Of a stretch of DNA of 64,000 bases, positions 15,989-24,726 are shown piece after piece. The translations under genes and the position numbers were made by a program. The stretch is taken from positions 1 through 64,000 of the forward strand of contig QCBG01000002.1 in the NCBI GenBank assembly GCA_003279115.1, in the 5' to 3' direction. Source of the DNA: Prochlorococcus sp. AG-347-E03. Its GTDB lineage: Bacteria > Cyanobacteriota > Cyanobacteriia > PCC-6307 > Cyanobiaceae. Position 1 is the first letter of the stretch; every line of letters begins with the position of its first letter. The notes under the pieces were generated by a model, which did no database searches, had not been told where the DNA came from, and was given only the letters and a program-made list of their open reading frames with translations.

Positions 15989-16411
15989 TTGGAAATTAAT
16001 AAAAATAAAGAGACTCTGCATTGTGGTACAAAACCAAAAAAAATTGCTTTTGGAATAGCACCCCTTGGTATAGTTTCTGTAGGAGTAGTGCCAATGGGAG
16101 TAATAAGTATTGGAGTAGTTCCAATGGGTGTATTCTCTTTTGGTGCAGTAGCAATGGGAATAGTCAATTTATCAGTAGTTGGGATGGGAATTATCTCTGC
16201 TGGGGTAACAACTATGGGAATATGGGAGTATTCACCTAATTCTCAAAACAATCATCATAATCATTCCAAACAAATTTCAAATTCAAGCAAAGAAAACATG
16301 ATATCAGATCTATTTAAAACTAAACAAGAAGCTGAAAAGGCTGCCTCAAAATACGGTTGTAATGGAGCACATAAAATGGGTAAAAGATGGATGCCCTGTA
16401 AGATGCACTAG
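15989..16411 (+). CDS. Ten-residue repeat protein with C-terminal DUF3721
   Basis: The 140-residue product has two parts. Residues 19-78 are six ten-residue units of the form x-S-x-G-V-V-P-M-G-V, that is a five-residue period with Gly-hydrophobic at each end (VSVGVVPMGV, ISIGVVPMGV, FSFGAVAMGI and so on). Such repeats would build a hydrophobic beta-helix-like or membrane-packed rod. Next comes a His/Asn/Ser-rich linker with HHNHS. The last 30 residues (KTKQEAEKAASKYGCNGAHKMGKRWMPCKMH in outline; Cys at 124 and 137) match the DUF3721 pattern of marine cyanobacteria. The only in-frame start is a TTG at 15989. It is divergent from hisS. Function unknown; the His and Cys residues could bind a metal. 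Confidence 0.75.
   Translation: MEINKNKETLHCGTKPKKIAFGIAPLGIVSVGVVPMGVISIGVVPMGVFSFGAVAMGIVNLSVVGMGIISAGVTTMGIWEYSPNSQNNHHNHSKQISNSSKENMISDLFKTKQEAEKAASKYGCNGAHKMGKRWMPCKMH
16043..16222 (+). repeat. Six 30-bp coding tandem repeats
   Basis: Inside the DUF3721 gene, six consecutive 30-base units encode the repeat x-S-x-G-V-V-P-M-G-V. Units two and three are closest to each other at DNA level (both contain GTAGTGCCAATGGG or GTAGTTCCAATGGG); outer units have drifted. The pattern suggests growth by tandem duplication. Confidence 0.85.
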
Positions 16412-16440
16412 ATATTTTTTGGTCAAAAATTTATTGAATA

Positions 16441-17220
16441 TTAATTCAAAATCTCTACTCTAAAATCAAGATTTTTTGCCTCATCAGCAGTTAATTTTCT
16501 TGACCAAGCTCCTTGCACAGGACTATTCCATCTGAACCCAGCATTTTTAGCTAAAGATCTATCTTCGTAACTAATAAGCGCCTTGTATAAAAACCTTGGT
16601 TCGGTAGCTTTAAGTAAAAGTTCCTCTAAATTATCGCATTTTTTGAAGACCTCAGATATGTAAAAGCAATCAGATAAAGCTCTATGTAAATTCCAAACTG
16701 GTATTGAAAAAGATAAAGCTAGATCAGTTACTGAGGGTCTATTTTTTAGTGATTTTTGAAAAGACCAATTAATATCCTCCAAACTGCATATCCATTTTTT
16801 ATTAAGCTTAGGTAATCTTCCTTTCCCAAACCATTTCTTATCAAACTCTACATTATGCGCGACAATGAAATCAGAACAATCAACAAGTTTCAGAAAGAAA
16901 TTCAAACCATCTTCCCATGGTTGAGAGATATTAGTTACTTCAGCAGTTATACCATTCACATGTTCGGCTCCATTATTATTAACTGGGAATAAAAATGAAA
17001 CTTGTGAAAGCACGCTCTTAAAAGATACATCAAACAAAATACAACCTATCTCTATCACTTCATCTTTATTTTCGTCTAAACCTGTTGTTTCAGTATCAAG
17101 AATTAAAATTTTTTCAATTTTTTTATTTTGATTAGCAACAGTCTCTTCAGAGGGATAACTGATAACTTGATCCTGAAGAATATCCAATTGATTTAATTCT
17201 TTTTTGTTAGATAGATCCAA
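16441..17220 (-). CDS. DnaQ-like DEDDh 3'-5' exonuclease
   Basis: The 259-residue protein has the DEDDh exonuclease set: ILDTETTGL with D42 and E44, HNVEFDKKW in the middle (Exo II) and HRALSDCFYI (Exo III, His and Asp). It is close to the proofreading epsilon subunit of DNA polymerase III in fold, but is a free-standing protein with an N-terminal extension of about 35 residues. The C-terminal 50 residues (KNAGFRWNSPVQGAWSRKLTADEAKNL region) form an extra small module resembling DUF5710-type sequences. It could be a repair or RNA-trimming nuclease rather than the replicative proofreader. Single gene, minus strand. Confidence 0.8.
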   Translation of the reverse strand: MDLSNKKELNQLDILQDQVISYPSEETVANQNKKIEKILILDTETTGLDENKDEVIEIGCILFDVSFKSVLSQVSFLFPVNNNGAEHVNGITAEVTNISQPWEDGLNFFLKLVDCSDFIVAHNVEFDKKWFGKGRLPKLNKKWICSLEDINWSFQKSLKNRPSVTDLALSFSIPVWNLHRALSDCFYISEVFKKCDNLEELLLKATEPRFLYKALISYEDRSLAKNAGFRWNSPVQGAWSRKLTADEAKNLDFRVEILN

Positions 17221-17336
17221 TTAATCGAAAACACTTTCATTTATCTTGACGCAATTATCACAAAATTCTCTTAAATTAATATAAATATAGAAACATGATT
17301 AGAAAATAATTTTGAAACATTTTTAGTTTATGAAAG

Positions 17337-18059
17337 ATGACTTTTACAAAATATCAATTTAATAATTTTTGTTATTGGCCTTCAAATCCTAAAAAAATTG
17401 TGGAATTTATTGGTGGAAGTTATCTAGCTTCTAGACCAGATTTAACCTATAGAAGATTCATAGAGAGTTTAATTAATAAAAACTATGCAATACATGCATA
17501 TAAATACACTCCTCAATTCGATCACCAACAACTTGCTATTAAAGCATGGAAGGATTTCAAGAATTGTCGAATATCTTTATCCAAGAGAATTGGAACATCA
17601 ATTCCTTCAATAAGAATTGGTCATAGCCTAGGCTGCAAACTTCATCTAATTTCCCCTGATGGTGGAAGAAATTGCGAAAAATTCATATCAATAAGTTTTA
17701 ATAACTTCAGTGCTAACAAATCTATTCCATTATTAAAACAAATTTCTCAAAAATTAGAATTCAACAGTGAATTCAGCCCAAGCCCTGAAAGAACTTTGCG
17801 ATTAATAGAAAAAACATATAATCAAAAAAATAACTTCCTAATAAAATTCAACTCAGACGAATTAGATCAAACAGATAAATTATTTTCTTGTCTAAAAGCA
17901 AGAAAAGAAGATAATTCTAAGGGTGTAATGTTAAAAGGTACACATACTATAATTGCAAGCGCAGGACTAAGAGAGAATTTTTTAGGAGACTGGGCCGATG
18001 ATGAATTCAAAAGAAACACTATAAAAAAAATTTCCAATTTAATTGATGAATCTGATTAG
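17337..18059 (+). CDS. DUF1350 family protein (alpha/beta-hydrolase-like)
   Basis: The product of 240 residues matches the DUF1350 family shared by cyanobacteria and plastids: an early [26 protein letters not shown] segment, [18 protein letters not shown], and an [12 protein letters not shown] segment near residue 100 that resembles the GxSxG nucleophile elbow of alpha/beta hydrolases (GHSLG, Ser as candidate nucleophile). [11 protein letters not shown] segment near 197 may hold the catalytic His. The role is unknown. The 3' end overlaps the acs end on the other strand by four bases. Confidence 0.7.
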   Translation: MTFTKYQFNNFCYWPSNPKKIVEFIGGSYLASRPDLTYRRFIESLINKNYAIHAYKYTPQFDHQQLAIKAWKDFKNCRISLSKRIGTSIPSIRIGHSLGCKLHLISPDGGRNCEKFISISFNNFSANKSIPLLKQISQKLEFNSEFSPSPERTLRLIEKTYNQKNNFLIKFNSDELDQTDKLFSCLKARKEDNSKGVMLKGTHTIIASAGLRENFLGDWADDEFKRNTIKKISNLIDESD

Positions 18060-20038
18060 GATAATTCTTTCAGCTTTTCCAAAACAGAACTATCTTCAAG
18101 AGTGCTTATATCACCCCTAATTTTTTCTCCAGCAGCCAAAGATCTTAAAATTCGCCTCATAATTTTTCCACTACGTGTTTTAGGAAGAGAGTCAGAAATT
18201 ATAATTTTTTCAGGCTTTGCGATAATTCCAATTTCATTAACAACATGTTTCTTTAGATTCTCCACTAATTCTGAAGAACTGTTCACGTCTTTCTCTAAAG
18301 ATACAAAAGCAACTATAACTTCACCTTTTAAATCATCTTTTCTGCCAACGACTGCTGACTCCGCAACTGATTTATGACTTACCAAAGCAGATTCTATTTC
18401 CATTGTTCCTAACCGATGTCCTGAAACACTTATGACATCATCAACTCTTCCCATAATCCATATATATCCATCTTCATCAATGCGTGCTCCATCTCCAGCA
18501 AAATAAACATTTTTTTCCTCTTTATAGGAAATATATTCCCAATAACTCTCCAAATATCTCTCTGAGTTTCCGTGAATTGTTCTCATCATACCTGGCCAAG
18601 GTTTCTTAATAATTAAATAGCCACCCTCGTTCTCCTTAACCTTATCTCCATTCTTATCGACAATTTCAACTTCGATTCCTGGCAGAGGGAAAGTAGCTGA
18701 ACCTGGCTTTGTAGCAACAACTCCAGGCAAGGGGCTTATCATCACACCACCAGTCTCAGTTTGCCACCAAGTATCAACAATAGGGCATTTATCTTTACCA
18801 ATGACATCCTTGTACCACATCCATGCTTCAGGATTAATTGGTTCTCCAACAGTGCCCAATATTCTAAGACTCTCCAAATTATATTTATCAGGTACTTCAC
18901 GCCCAGACTTCATAAATGCTCTTATTGCAGTTGGTGCAGTATAAAAAATAGAAACCTTATATTTTTGAACAATTTCCCAGAAAGCCCCTATATTTGAGGG
19001 CCTTGGCACTCCCTCATACATTAAGGTTGTACCACCATTAGATAAAGGCCCATAAACTATGTAACTATGACCTGTAATCCAACCAACATCAGCAGTACAC
19101 CAGTAAATATCGTCATCTTTCAAGTCAAAAATCCATTTAAATGTCAAATGGGACCAAAGATTGTAACCACCTGTAGTGTGAACTACACCTTTGGGCTTCC
19201 CAGTGGAGCCTGAAGTATAAAGAATAAAAAGTCTATCTTCGCTATTCATTATTTCTGGTTCAAAATGATCTTTTTGATCTTTTAATAATTCGTGCCACCA
19301 AAAATCTCTATCATCAACCATCGAAATATTTTTTTTGGATCGTTGAACAACTACTACTTTTTCAACAACTTTATCTGCCCCACTTTCAATGGCCGCATCA
19401 ACCGCTTTCTTAAGTTCAATTACCTTATCTTTTCTAAAGCCACCATCAGCAGTAATAACAAATCTGGCGTTTCCATCTATTAACCTATCTTTTAAAGCTT
19501 CTGAAGAAAATCCTCCGAAGACAACTGAATGAGGCGCGCCAATTCTTGCACAAGCTAACATCGCAAACATCGCTTCAGGAATCATCGGCATATAAATGCA
19601 TACCAAATCTCCTTTTTTTACACCAATTGCTTTTAGTGCATTAGCTGCTTTACATACCTCTTTTAGAAGTTCTTCGTAAGTATATTTTTTGCTATCTCCG
19701 GGTTCGCCCTCCCATATAAGAGCAGTCTTTCCTCCAAGCCCTCTCTTGATGTGTCTATCTAAGCAGTTATATGTAATATTGAGTTTCCCTTCTTTAAACC
19801 ATTTAAAAAAGGGTGCATTTTCGTTGTCTAACACAGTTTGAAATGGCTCAAACCAATCTAATTCAGATTTTGCAAAAGATTCCCAAAATTGAATAGGATT
19901 ATCTGATGCTTGTTTTTTTAGACTTAGTAATTCTTCTTGAGTACTAATATTTGAGTTTTCTGCAAATTTTTTTGATGGAGGGAAAATTCTCTTTTCTTCA
20001 AGTATGTTATTGATTGAATTTTTTTTATCTAATGACAT
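18056..20038 (-). CDS. acs: Acetyl-CoA synthetase (AMP-forming)
   Basis: The enzyme joins acetate and CoA with ATP through acetyl-AMP. The 660-residue product has the ANL-family order: the P-loop-like [19 protein letters not shown] near residue 270, WWQTETGG near 420, the hinge [20 protein letters not shown] near 535 and the C-terminal [11 protein letters not shown] with the catalytic Lys that is the usual target of regulatory acetylation. Length is normal for Acs. It is the last gene of a long minus-strand run (comB to acs), separated from sds by 94 bases with no clear terminator, so it could have its own promoter. It lets the cell recover acetate or feed lipid synthesis. Confidence 0.95.
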   Translation of the reverse strand: MSLDKKNSINNILEEKRIFPPSKKFAENSNISTQEELLSLKKQASDNPIQFWESFAKSELDWFEPFQTVLDNENAPFFKWFKEGKLNITYNCLDRHIKRGLGGKTALIWEGEPGDSKKYTYEELLKEVCKAANALKAIGVKKGDLVCIYMPMIPEAMFAMLACARIGAPHSVVFGGFSSEALKDRLIDGNARFVITADGGFRKDKVIELKKAVDAAIESGADKVVEKVVVVQRSKKNISMVDDRDFWWHELLKDQKDHFEPEIMNSEDRLFILYTSGSTGKPKGVVHTTGGYNLWSHLTFKWIFDLKDDDIYWCTADVGWITGHSYIVYGPLSNGGTTLMYEGVPRPSNIGAFWEIVQKYKVSIFYTAPTAIRAFMKSGREVPDKYNLESLRILGTVGEPINPEAWMWYKDVIGKDKCPIVDTWWQTETGGVMISPLPGVVATKPGSATFPLPGIEVEIVDKNGDKVKENEGGYLIIKKPWPGMMRTIHGNSERYLESYWEYISYKEEKNVYFAGDGARIDEDGYIWIMGRVDDVISVSGHRLGTMEIESALVSHKSVAESAVVGRKDDLKGEVIVAFVSLEKDVNSSSELVENLKKHVVNEIGIIAKPEKIIISDSLPKTRSGKIMRRILRSLAAGEKIRGDISTLEDSSVLEKLKELS

Positions 20039-20132
20039 TAAATAAATCTATGCATAATAAATTTAGTCGAAAAAATTAAGGTTTTCAAAAATTTTTAATA
20101 TTATTTAGCTCAAAGATTTATTTCTAATAGAT

Positions 20133-21104
20133 CTAATAAATACGGCTTAGAACAAATTCTGGGAGAGCCATTAAAGCTCTTTTATATTCTGAATCAGGAA
20201 GCCAAACTATTGCTTCTTTAGAAAGCATTGCAAAATCTTCAGCTAGTTTTCTGGAACTTTCAATAGCTTTAGAGTTCATTATGATATTAAGAGCATCATC
20301 TAAATCATCTTTTTCGGCAAGTTCTCTGTTTATAAGAACTGACAATTGTTTATTTTCTTCTAAGGCATATAAAACTGGGGCGGTAAGATAACCACTAGCA
20401 AGATCACTTACAGCAGGTTTTCCAAGTTCTTTATCATTTCCAGTAAAGTCAAGGATGTCATCTACAACTTGGAATGCCAAACCAATATTTTTGCCAAAAT
20501 CATACAAAGAGGTTAGGTTTTCGTCATTAATCCCACTCAAAACTCCAGCTGCTTTACAACTATTTGCTATTAGTGATGCTGTTTTGCAATAGCTTTTATT
20601 GATGTATTTGGAGAAAGATTGAGCCGAATCAAATCTATTAAGATTTTGTTTAATTTCACCTTCTGCTAAATCCATTATTACCCTACTTAGTAATTTAACT
20701 ACATTTACATTATCAAGATTTGCCAAGTGCCAACTTGCTTGAGCGAATAAAAAGTCCCCAGCTAAAACAGCTACTCTGGTGTTGAATCTGCTATGTACTG
20801 TATCTACCCCTCTTCTTGTAGAAGCTTCATCTACAACATCATCATGAACTAATGATGCTGTATGAATCATTTCAGTTATTTCTGCAAGCCTTTTATGTTT
20901 GTTTGTCAAACAAAATTCAGGGGATATTGCTTTTGAGACTAAAAAAACGATCCCAGGTCTTAATCTTTTCCCACCAGCGCTAAAGAGATGTTCAGCCGCT
21001 GCTTGAAGAATTGGATGACCAGCTCCTATTAAATTTTTCAGTTCAAGAATAAGATCATCAAGATCATTTTCAACTGGTTGTAGTAGCTCTGTTACTTTAT
21101 TCAT
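20133..21104 (-). CDS. sds: Long-chain trans-polyprenyl (solanesyl) diphosphate synthase
   Basis: This enzyme makes the prenyl chain, in cyanobacteria the C45 solanesyl side chain of plastoquinone-9. The 323 residues carry the GGKRLRPG segment near residue 49, the first Asp-rich motif HDDVVDEASTRRG (near 92-100), the conserved GDFLFAQASWHLA, and the second Asp-rich motif VVDDILDFTG near 215. Small residues sit before the first DDxxD, as in long-chain enzymes, which argues against the GGPP synthase CrtE. It lies 27 bases after murI and is likely co-transcribed. Confidence 0.88.
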   Translation of the reverse strand: MNKVTELLQPVENDLDDLILELKNLIGAGHPILQAAAEHLFSAGGKRLRPGIVFLVSKAISPEFCLTNKHKRLAEITEMIHTASLVHDDVVDEASTRRGVDTVHSRFNTRVAVLAGDFLFAQASWHLANLDNVNVVKLLSRVIMDLAEGEIKQNLNRFDSAQSFSKYINKSYCKTASLIANSCKAAGVLSGINDENLTSLYDFGKNIGLAFQVVDDILDFTGNDKELGKPAVSDLASGYLTAPVLYALEENKQLSVLINRELAEKDDLDDALNIIMNSKAIESSRKLAEDFAMLSKEAIVWLPDSEYKRALMALPEFVLSRIY

Positions 21105-21131
21105 GATTGACCTCTTCTATATACTAAAGAA

Positions 21132-21926
21132 TCAAACATTACTTCGGAGGTTTACTAACCTAATTTCTTTATTAATTCCAAGCCAAAATTTTACTTTTTT
21201 AGAAAATTCATCTCTTTCTGATGTAACAAAAAATTTTACAGTTTCAAAGGAAAGACTCTCATAGCCGTCAGTTTTTGGAATAGAAAATGATTCATTAAAT
21301 TTTTTTATTAACGCTTCTGCTGGATCAATGATTTTTATATCTGAGTTTATTTTTTTTCTTAAAAAGTCATAAATCAAGGGATAATGACTACATCCGAGTA
21401 TTAATTCTTCAATATTTTCATTTAATAGTGGTTTTAAATACAACTCCGCAAGTTTATTTAACTTAACAAAATCAAGCTTTTCTTTTTCAATTTCCGATAC
21501 AAATTCTGGACATTCTTTTTGAAATATTTTCAAATTCCCCTTTTTAGAACTTATAACCTTTTTGTAATATGAAGATTTTACAGTTGTTTGTGTTGCCAAG
21601 ATCCCAACTATTTGTTTATTAACTATTTCTGAAACTGAGTTAATAAGGTCGAAACATGGGACCTTTAAGTCTTTTTCTAGGATATCAAGTGCACATGCAT
21701 TTGTAGTGTTACATGCTATTAAAAGAGCATCCAAATTCTTATCTTCAAAAAAATTACAAATCTCTTTTGCAATTAATCTGATCTCTTCGAAATTTTTGTT
21801 CCCAAAGGGGATTCTTTTTGTATCCGCCAAATAAAAAACTTCAACATCTTTACGAATCTTTAGTAAAGAATTGAGGATAGTAAATCCTCCTATTCCACTA
21901 TCAAATATACCTACTTTAATTTTCAA
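21132..21926 (-). CDS. murI: Glutamate racemase
   Basis: MurI turns L-glutamate into D-glutamate for peptidoglycan. The 264-residue protein has FDSGIGGFTIL at residues 8-18, YLADTKRIPFG, the first catalytic Cys in ACNTTNACAL (near 72) and the second in LGCSHYPLIYDFL (near 182), plus the matching Asp and His residues. Its ATG overlaps the stop of the amidase gene upstream (ATGA overlap at 21923-21926), so the two are translationally coupled. Two cell-wall genes side by side support the assignment. Confidence 0.95.
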   Translation of the reverse strand: MKIKVGIFDSGIGGFTILNSLLKIRKDVEVFYLADTKRIPFGNKNFEEIRLIAKEICNFFEDKNLDALLIACNTTNACALDILEKDLKVPCFDLINSVSEIVNKQIVGILATQTTVKSSYYKKVISSKKGNLKIFQKECPEFVSEIEKEKLDFVKLNKLAELYLKPLLNENIEELILGCSHYPLIYDFLRKKINSDIKIIDPAEALIKKFNESFSIPKTDGYESLSFETVKFFVTSERDEFSKKVKFWLGINKEIRLVNLRSNV

Positions 21927-23008
21927 CCTACTTTATCTAGATATTCAAGGATACCTTTTGCAATTGCATAAGCTAATCTTTTACGATGTGTTGTTTTTTC
22001 TAATCTTCTTGCATCTAATCTTCCAGTTAAAAACCCAATTTCCACAAGAACTGCAGGCATCTTAGTATTTTTAATTACGTAAAATCTACCTTGTTTTACT
22101 CCTCGATCAGGACTTCCCGGGGAAACTCTTAGAATTTGCTGTTGAATTCTTTTGGCGAGTAATCTACCTCTCCACCCTCTATAGTAAAAGGTTTCCAACC
22201 CATTAATATCCCTTCTTTTCCCCCTTGAGGCATTTGCATGAATACTTACAAAGATATCTGCATCCGTATTGTTAGCGAAGGAAACTCTTGGAGGCAAATC
22301 TAAATCAACTTCATTTTTTCTAGTTAATACTACTTTGACACCTTTTTCAGAAAGTAAATCTCTTACTATTTTGGAAACCTCTAGTACTACATCTGTTTCC
22401 CTAATACCACCAATACCTATTGCTCCTGGATCAGGACCTCCATGCCCTGGATCGATGACAACTAAAAATTTATTTTGTTTTACTTCTGGTAATTTCAAGT
22501 AATCATAATTACTTTTCTTCTTATAAATTGATTTTTTATTAGCCCTGAAATTTTGTATTCTTTTATCAACTAAACCTTCACCAATCTTCTTAAATGTATT
22601 TTTTGGATTAAAAAGTTTAATTTTCCATCTATTTTCATCTATACCCATCATTCGCCAAGTCAAAGGTTTCAAATAAGTTTCTTCCTTAAACTCAATTACT
22701 AGTCTTGTTTTACCCTTGCTTGGCTTCCCTAATCTAATTTCTTTTATTGGGCCATTACCTTTTATCGTTCTAGGATTTTTTAATTCCCCGGGGAAATCAA
22801 CCCAGAATCTATCTCCATATATTTGATTACCCTTCTGAAAATATGCTTTTAAATTTGTATTTGATTTGGTTCTTAATTCCAAATTCCCATTGGTTTTTAT
22901 CGCCCATGCCGCTAAAGCACTTGAAGAATAAACTGGTAGGGCTGCAGAATTTAAAAATAAAAAAACAGATAAATAACGAAAAAGTTTATTATCCAGAAAC
23001 TCTTTCAT
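21923..23008 (-). CDS. N-acetylmuramoyl-L-alanine amidase (AmiC-type) with AMIN domain
   Basis: The enzyme cuts the bond between MurNAc and the first L-Ala of the stem peptide, needed for daughter-cell separation. Residues 1-34 look like a signal peptide with a hydrophobic core and a SSALAA end, residues about 40-140 form an AMIN-type targeting domain, then a basic linker, and residues about 180-358 form the Amidase_3 zinc domain, with VVIDPGHGGPDPGAIGIGG for the first zinc His, RETDVVLEVSK for the Glu ligand, and SIHANAS for the third ligand. A terminal Glu is seen in VLVEIGFLTG. Its start overlaps the nitrilase stop by one base (TAATG), and its end overlaps murI. Confidence 0.9.
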   Translation of the reverse strand: MKEFLDNKLFRYLSVFLFLNSAALPVYSSSALAAWAIKTNGNLELRTKSNTNLKAYFQKGNQIYGDRFWVDFPGELKNPRTIKGNGPIKEIRLGKPSKGKTRLVIEFKEETYLKPLTWRMMGIDENRWKIKLFNPKNTFKKIGEGLVDKRIQNFRANKKSIYKKKSNYDYLKLPEVKQNKFLVVIDPGHGGPDPGAIGIGGIRETDVVLEVSKIVRDLLSEKGVKVVLTRKNEVDLDLPPRVSFANNTDADIFVSIHANASRGKRRDINGLETFYYRGWRGRLLAKRIQQQILRVSPGSPDRGVKQGRFYVIKNTKMPAVLVEIGFLTGRLDARRLEKTTHRKRLAYAIAKGILEYLDKVG

Positions 23009-23835
23009 TAGTTTGAAAACAATTTGTTTTTTCTATGTTTAAGGCTTGGCATCTGCTCCCTGATTTTCTTTACTCGTTTTTTATCAGCTGGTGCAATGGC
23101 CGCTCCCTGAGTTTTTCCTGCATCAGACAAAACTGTACCCCATGGGTCAATTACCATTGCATGACCATGACTTTGCCTTCTCCCATAGTGAATCCCAGTT
23201 TGAGCTGGAGCAACTACATATGCTGTATTCTCAATCGCTCTTGCTTGTAATAGAATTTGCCAATGATCTTTTCCAGTAAATGCTGTAAAAGCTGCGGGAA
23301 TCATAATTAGTTCTGCACCATTAGAGGACAAATATCTATAAAGTTCAGGGAATCTAACGTCATAACAAATCGATAAACCTACTTTGCATAAACCTGGGAC
23401 ATCTACAACAGGTGGATACTCTTCCCCAGATAAAATAGTAGATGATTCTTTGTATAAATTACCATCTGGCAAATCAACATCAAATAAGTGAATTTTGTCG
23501 TATTTTGCCAAAATCTGTCCATCCTTCCCAAATAGAGCTGACCTATTAAAAGTATGACTGTCATCTCCTGCAGGGACAGGATAACCCCCTCCCAAAAGAC
23601 ATACTTGATATCTTTGTGACATGGTTTTGAGGAAATTTGCACACTTAACTGATAATTCAGAAGCTAATCTAAGTTTTTCATTATCTTCTCCTAAAAAAGC
23701 AAAATTCTCAGGTAATCCTATTAGTTCAGCCCCTCTTCTGGCAGCTAATTCAATCTGTTCTTCTGCTTCAACAAAATTTGCTTCAACATTTGAAGTACTC
23801 GTAATTTGTAATGCAGCTACCAAAAAATCAGTCAA
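23008..23835 (-). CDS. Carbon-nitrogen hydrolase (nitrilase superfamily, Nit1/Nit2-like)
   Basis: The 275-residue protein has the Glu-Lys-Cys triad: E43 in LPENFAFLG, Lys in YDKIHLFDVD (near 117), and Cys in LSICYDVRFPELYRYL (near 155). This signature fits the Nit branch, whose members act as omega-amidases or remove damaged deaminated glutathione. RQSHGHAMVIDPWGTVLSDAG near 215 is also typical. It starts 33 bases after the comB stop and ends in a one-base overlap with the amidase start, so it is part of the same operon. The substrate is not fixed by sequence alone. Confidence 0.85.
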   Translation of the reverse strand: MTDFLVAALQITSTSNVEANFVEAEEQIELAARRGAELIGLPENFAFLGEDNEKLRLASELSVKCANFLKTMSQRYQVCLLGGGYPVPAGDDSHTFNRSALFGKDGQILAKYDKIHLFDVDLPDGNLYKESSTILSGEEYPPVVDVPGLCKVGLSICYDVRFPELYRYLSSNGAELIMIPAAFTAFTGKDHWQILLQARAIENTAYVVAPAQTGIHYGRRQSHGHAMVIDPWGTVLSDAGKTQGAAIAPADKKRVKKIREQMPSLKHRKNKLFSN

Positions 23836-23868
23836 AACTTTACTCCTAGTGAACCAATTCGTAAATCA

Positions 23869-24597
23869 TTAGGCACGAATCACACCCCTTTCAACTTGAG
23901 CTGGAACAATGTCTAAGCAATCAAGTTCAGAACAACATTTAAAATCATCCTCATAATCTCCAAGACTTGTCAATCTTTTGCCATGGGTTGCTGTTTTTAA
24001 ACATTTCAAAATATCATTTTTCCAAAAATCCCAAAGTGTCAAAGCAGCTTGTAATTCGTCATTCAGAATATTAATTTCGAAATCACAATTCTGTTTTAGG
24101 TATGAGGCCAAAGCACCAGCAGCTAAAGAATCCTCAAGTGAATAAGATCCTTCCCAACCACTCCCAAGAATTAAAACATTTTGACTTTTTAATGAAATAA
24201 TTTTTTCGGCAACTGCTTTCCTATTTGGGAGACCCATAGCAAATAAATGCTTAGCATTTTGAACTTTTTGCAATGATTTAGTCCCATTAGTAGTACTCAT
24301 AAATAGTCTTTTACCATTAACAACTTTTTTTGTAACTGATAAAGGAGAATTTCCTAAATCAAAGCCTTCAATCTTCTTCCCGCCTCTCTCTCCAAGCATT
24401 AGTCTCTTTTCAGCTTTCCAATTAATTGCAGATTCTTTTAATAAATTTAAATCTGCAAAAACTTGTATTGAATCAGCTCCATTTTTTAAAGCCCAAGAAA
24501 TTGTAGTTGTAGCTCTTAAAACATCAATAACTACTGCAATCTCTGGATTTATTTCTGGAACATCCTTTGCAACGTGATAATAAGTAAGATTAATAAT
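23869..24597 (-). CDS. comB: 2-phosphosulfolactate phosphatase family protein (ComB), with non-canonical start
   Basis: ComB hydrolyses 2-phosphosulfolactate in archaeal coenzyme M synthesis; the role in cyanobacteria is unsettled. The conserved core includes the N-terminal LTYYHVAKDVPE and VVIDVLRATTTISWAL segments, then MLGERGGKKIEGFDLGNSP, and a C-terminal GSGWEGSYSLEDSLAAGALA. The first ATG in frame is at 24399, but the 66 codons before it encode the conserved N-terminus without any ATG, GTG or TTG; an upstream TAA at about 24633-24631 closes the frame. A Shine-Dalgarno-like AGAAAAGG at 24610-24603 lies 5 bases before an ATT at 24597 (or 8 before ATT at 24594), so an ATT start is likely. 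Total length is 242 residues, normal for the family. Confidence 0.82.
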   Translation of the reverse strand: MINLTYYHVAKDVPEINPEIAVVIDVLRATTTISWALKNGADSIQVFADLNLLKESAINWKAEKRLMLGERGGKKIEGFDLGNSPLSVTKKVVNGKRLFMSTTNGTKSLQKVQNAKHLFAMGLPNRKAVAEKIISLKSQNVLILGSGWEGSYSLEDSLAAGALASYLKQNCDFEINILNDELQAALTLWDFWKNDILKCLKTATHGKRLTSLGDYEDDFKCCSELDCLDIVPAQVERGVIRA

Positions 24598-24602
24598 TAA
24601 AA

Positions 24603-24609
24603 CCTTTTC
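24603..24609 (-). promoter_or_regulatory. Putative Shine-Dalgarno site deciding the comB start
   Basis: The minus strand reads GAAAAGG here, 5 bases before ATT at 24597. It is the only purine-rich site placed to serve the conserved N-terminal part of comB and supports a non-canonical ATT start. Confidence 0.5.
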
Positions 24610-24726
24610 TATTTCTATTATAGAAAACAGTTACTTAATTTGATTATTTTTTTTTAAAAACAAACTTATTGATAATATATAAATAATTTGTTTTTACAGA
24701 AATCTTATCAAGTATTTAATTTGAAA

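Noticed and set aside
23869-24399. Short comB starting at the internal ATG 24399 (176 residues)
   Set aside because: It would drop the conserved DVLRATTT region that is encoded in the same frame just upstream.
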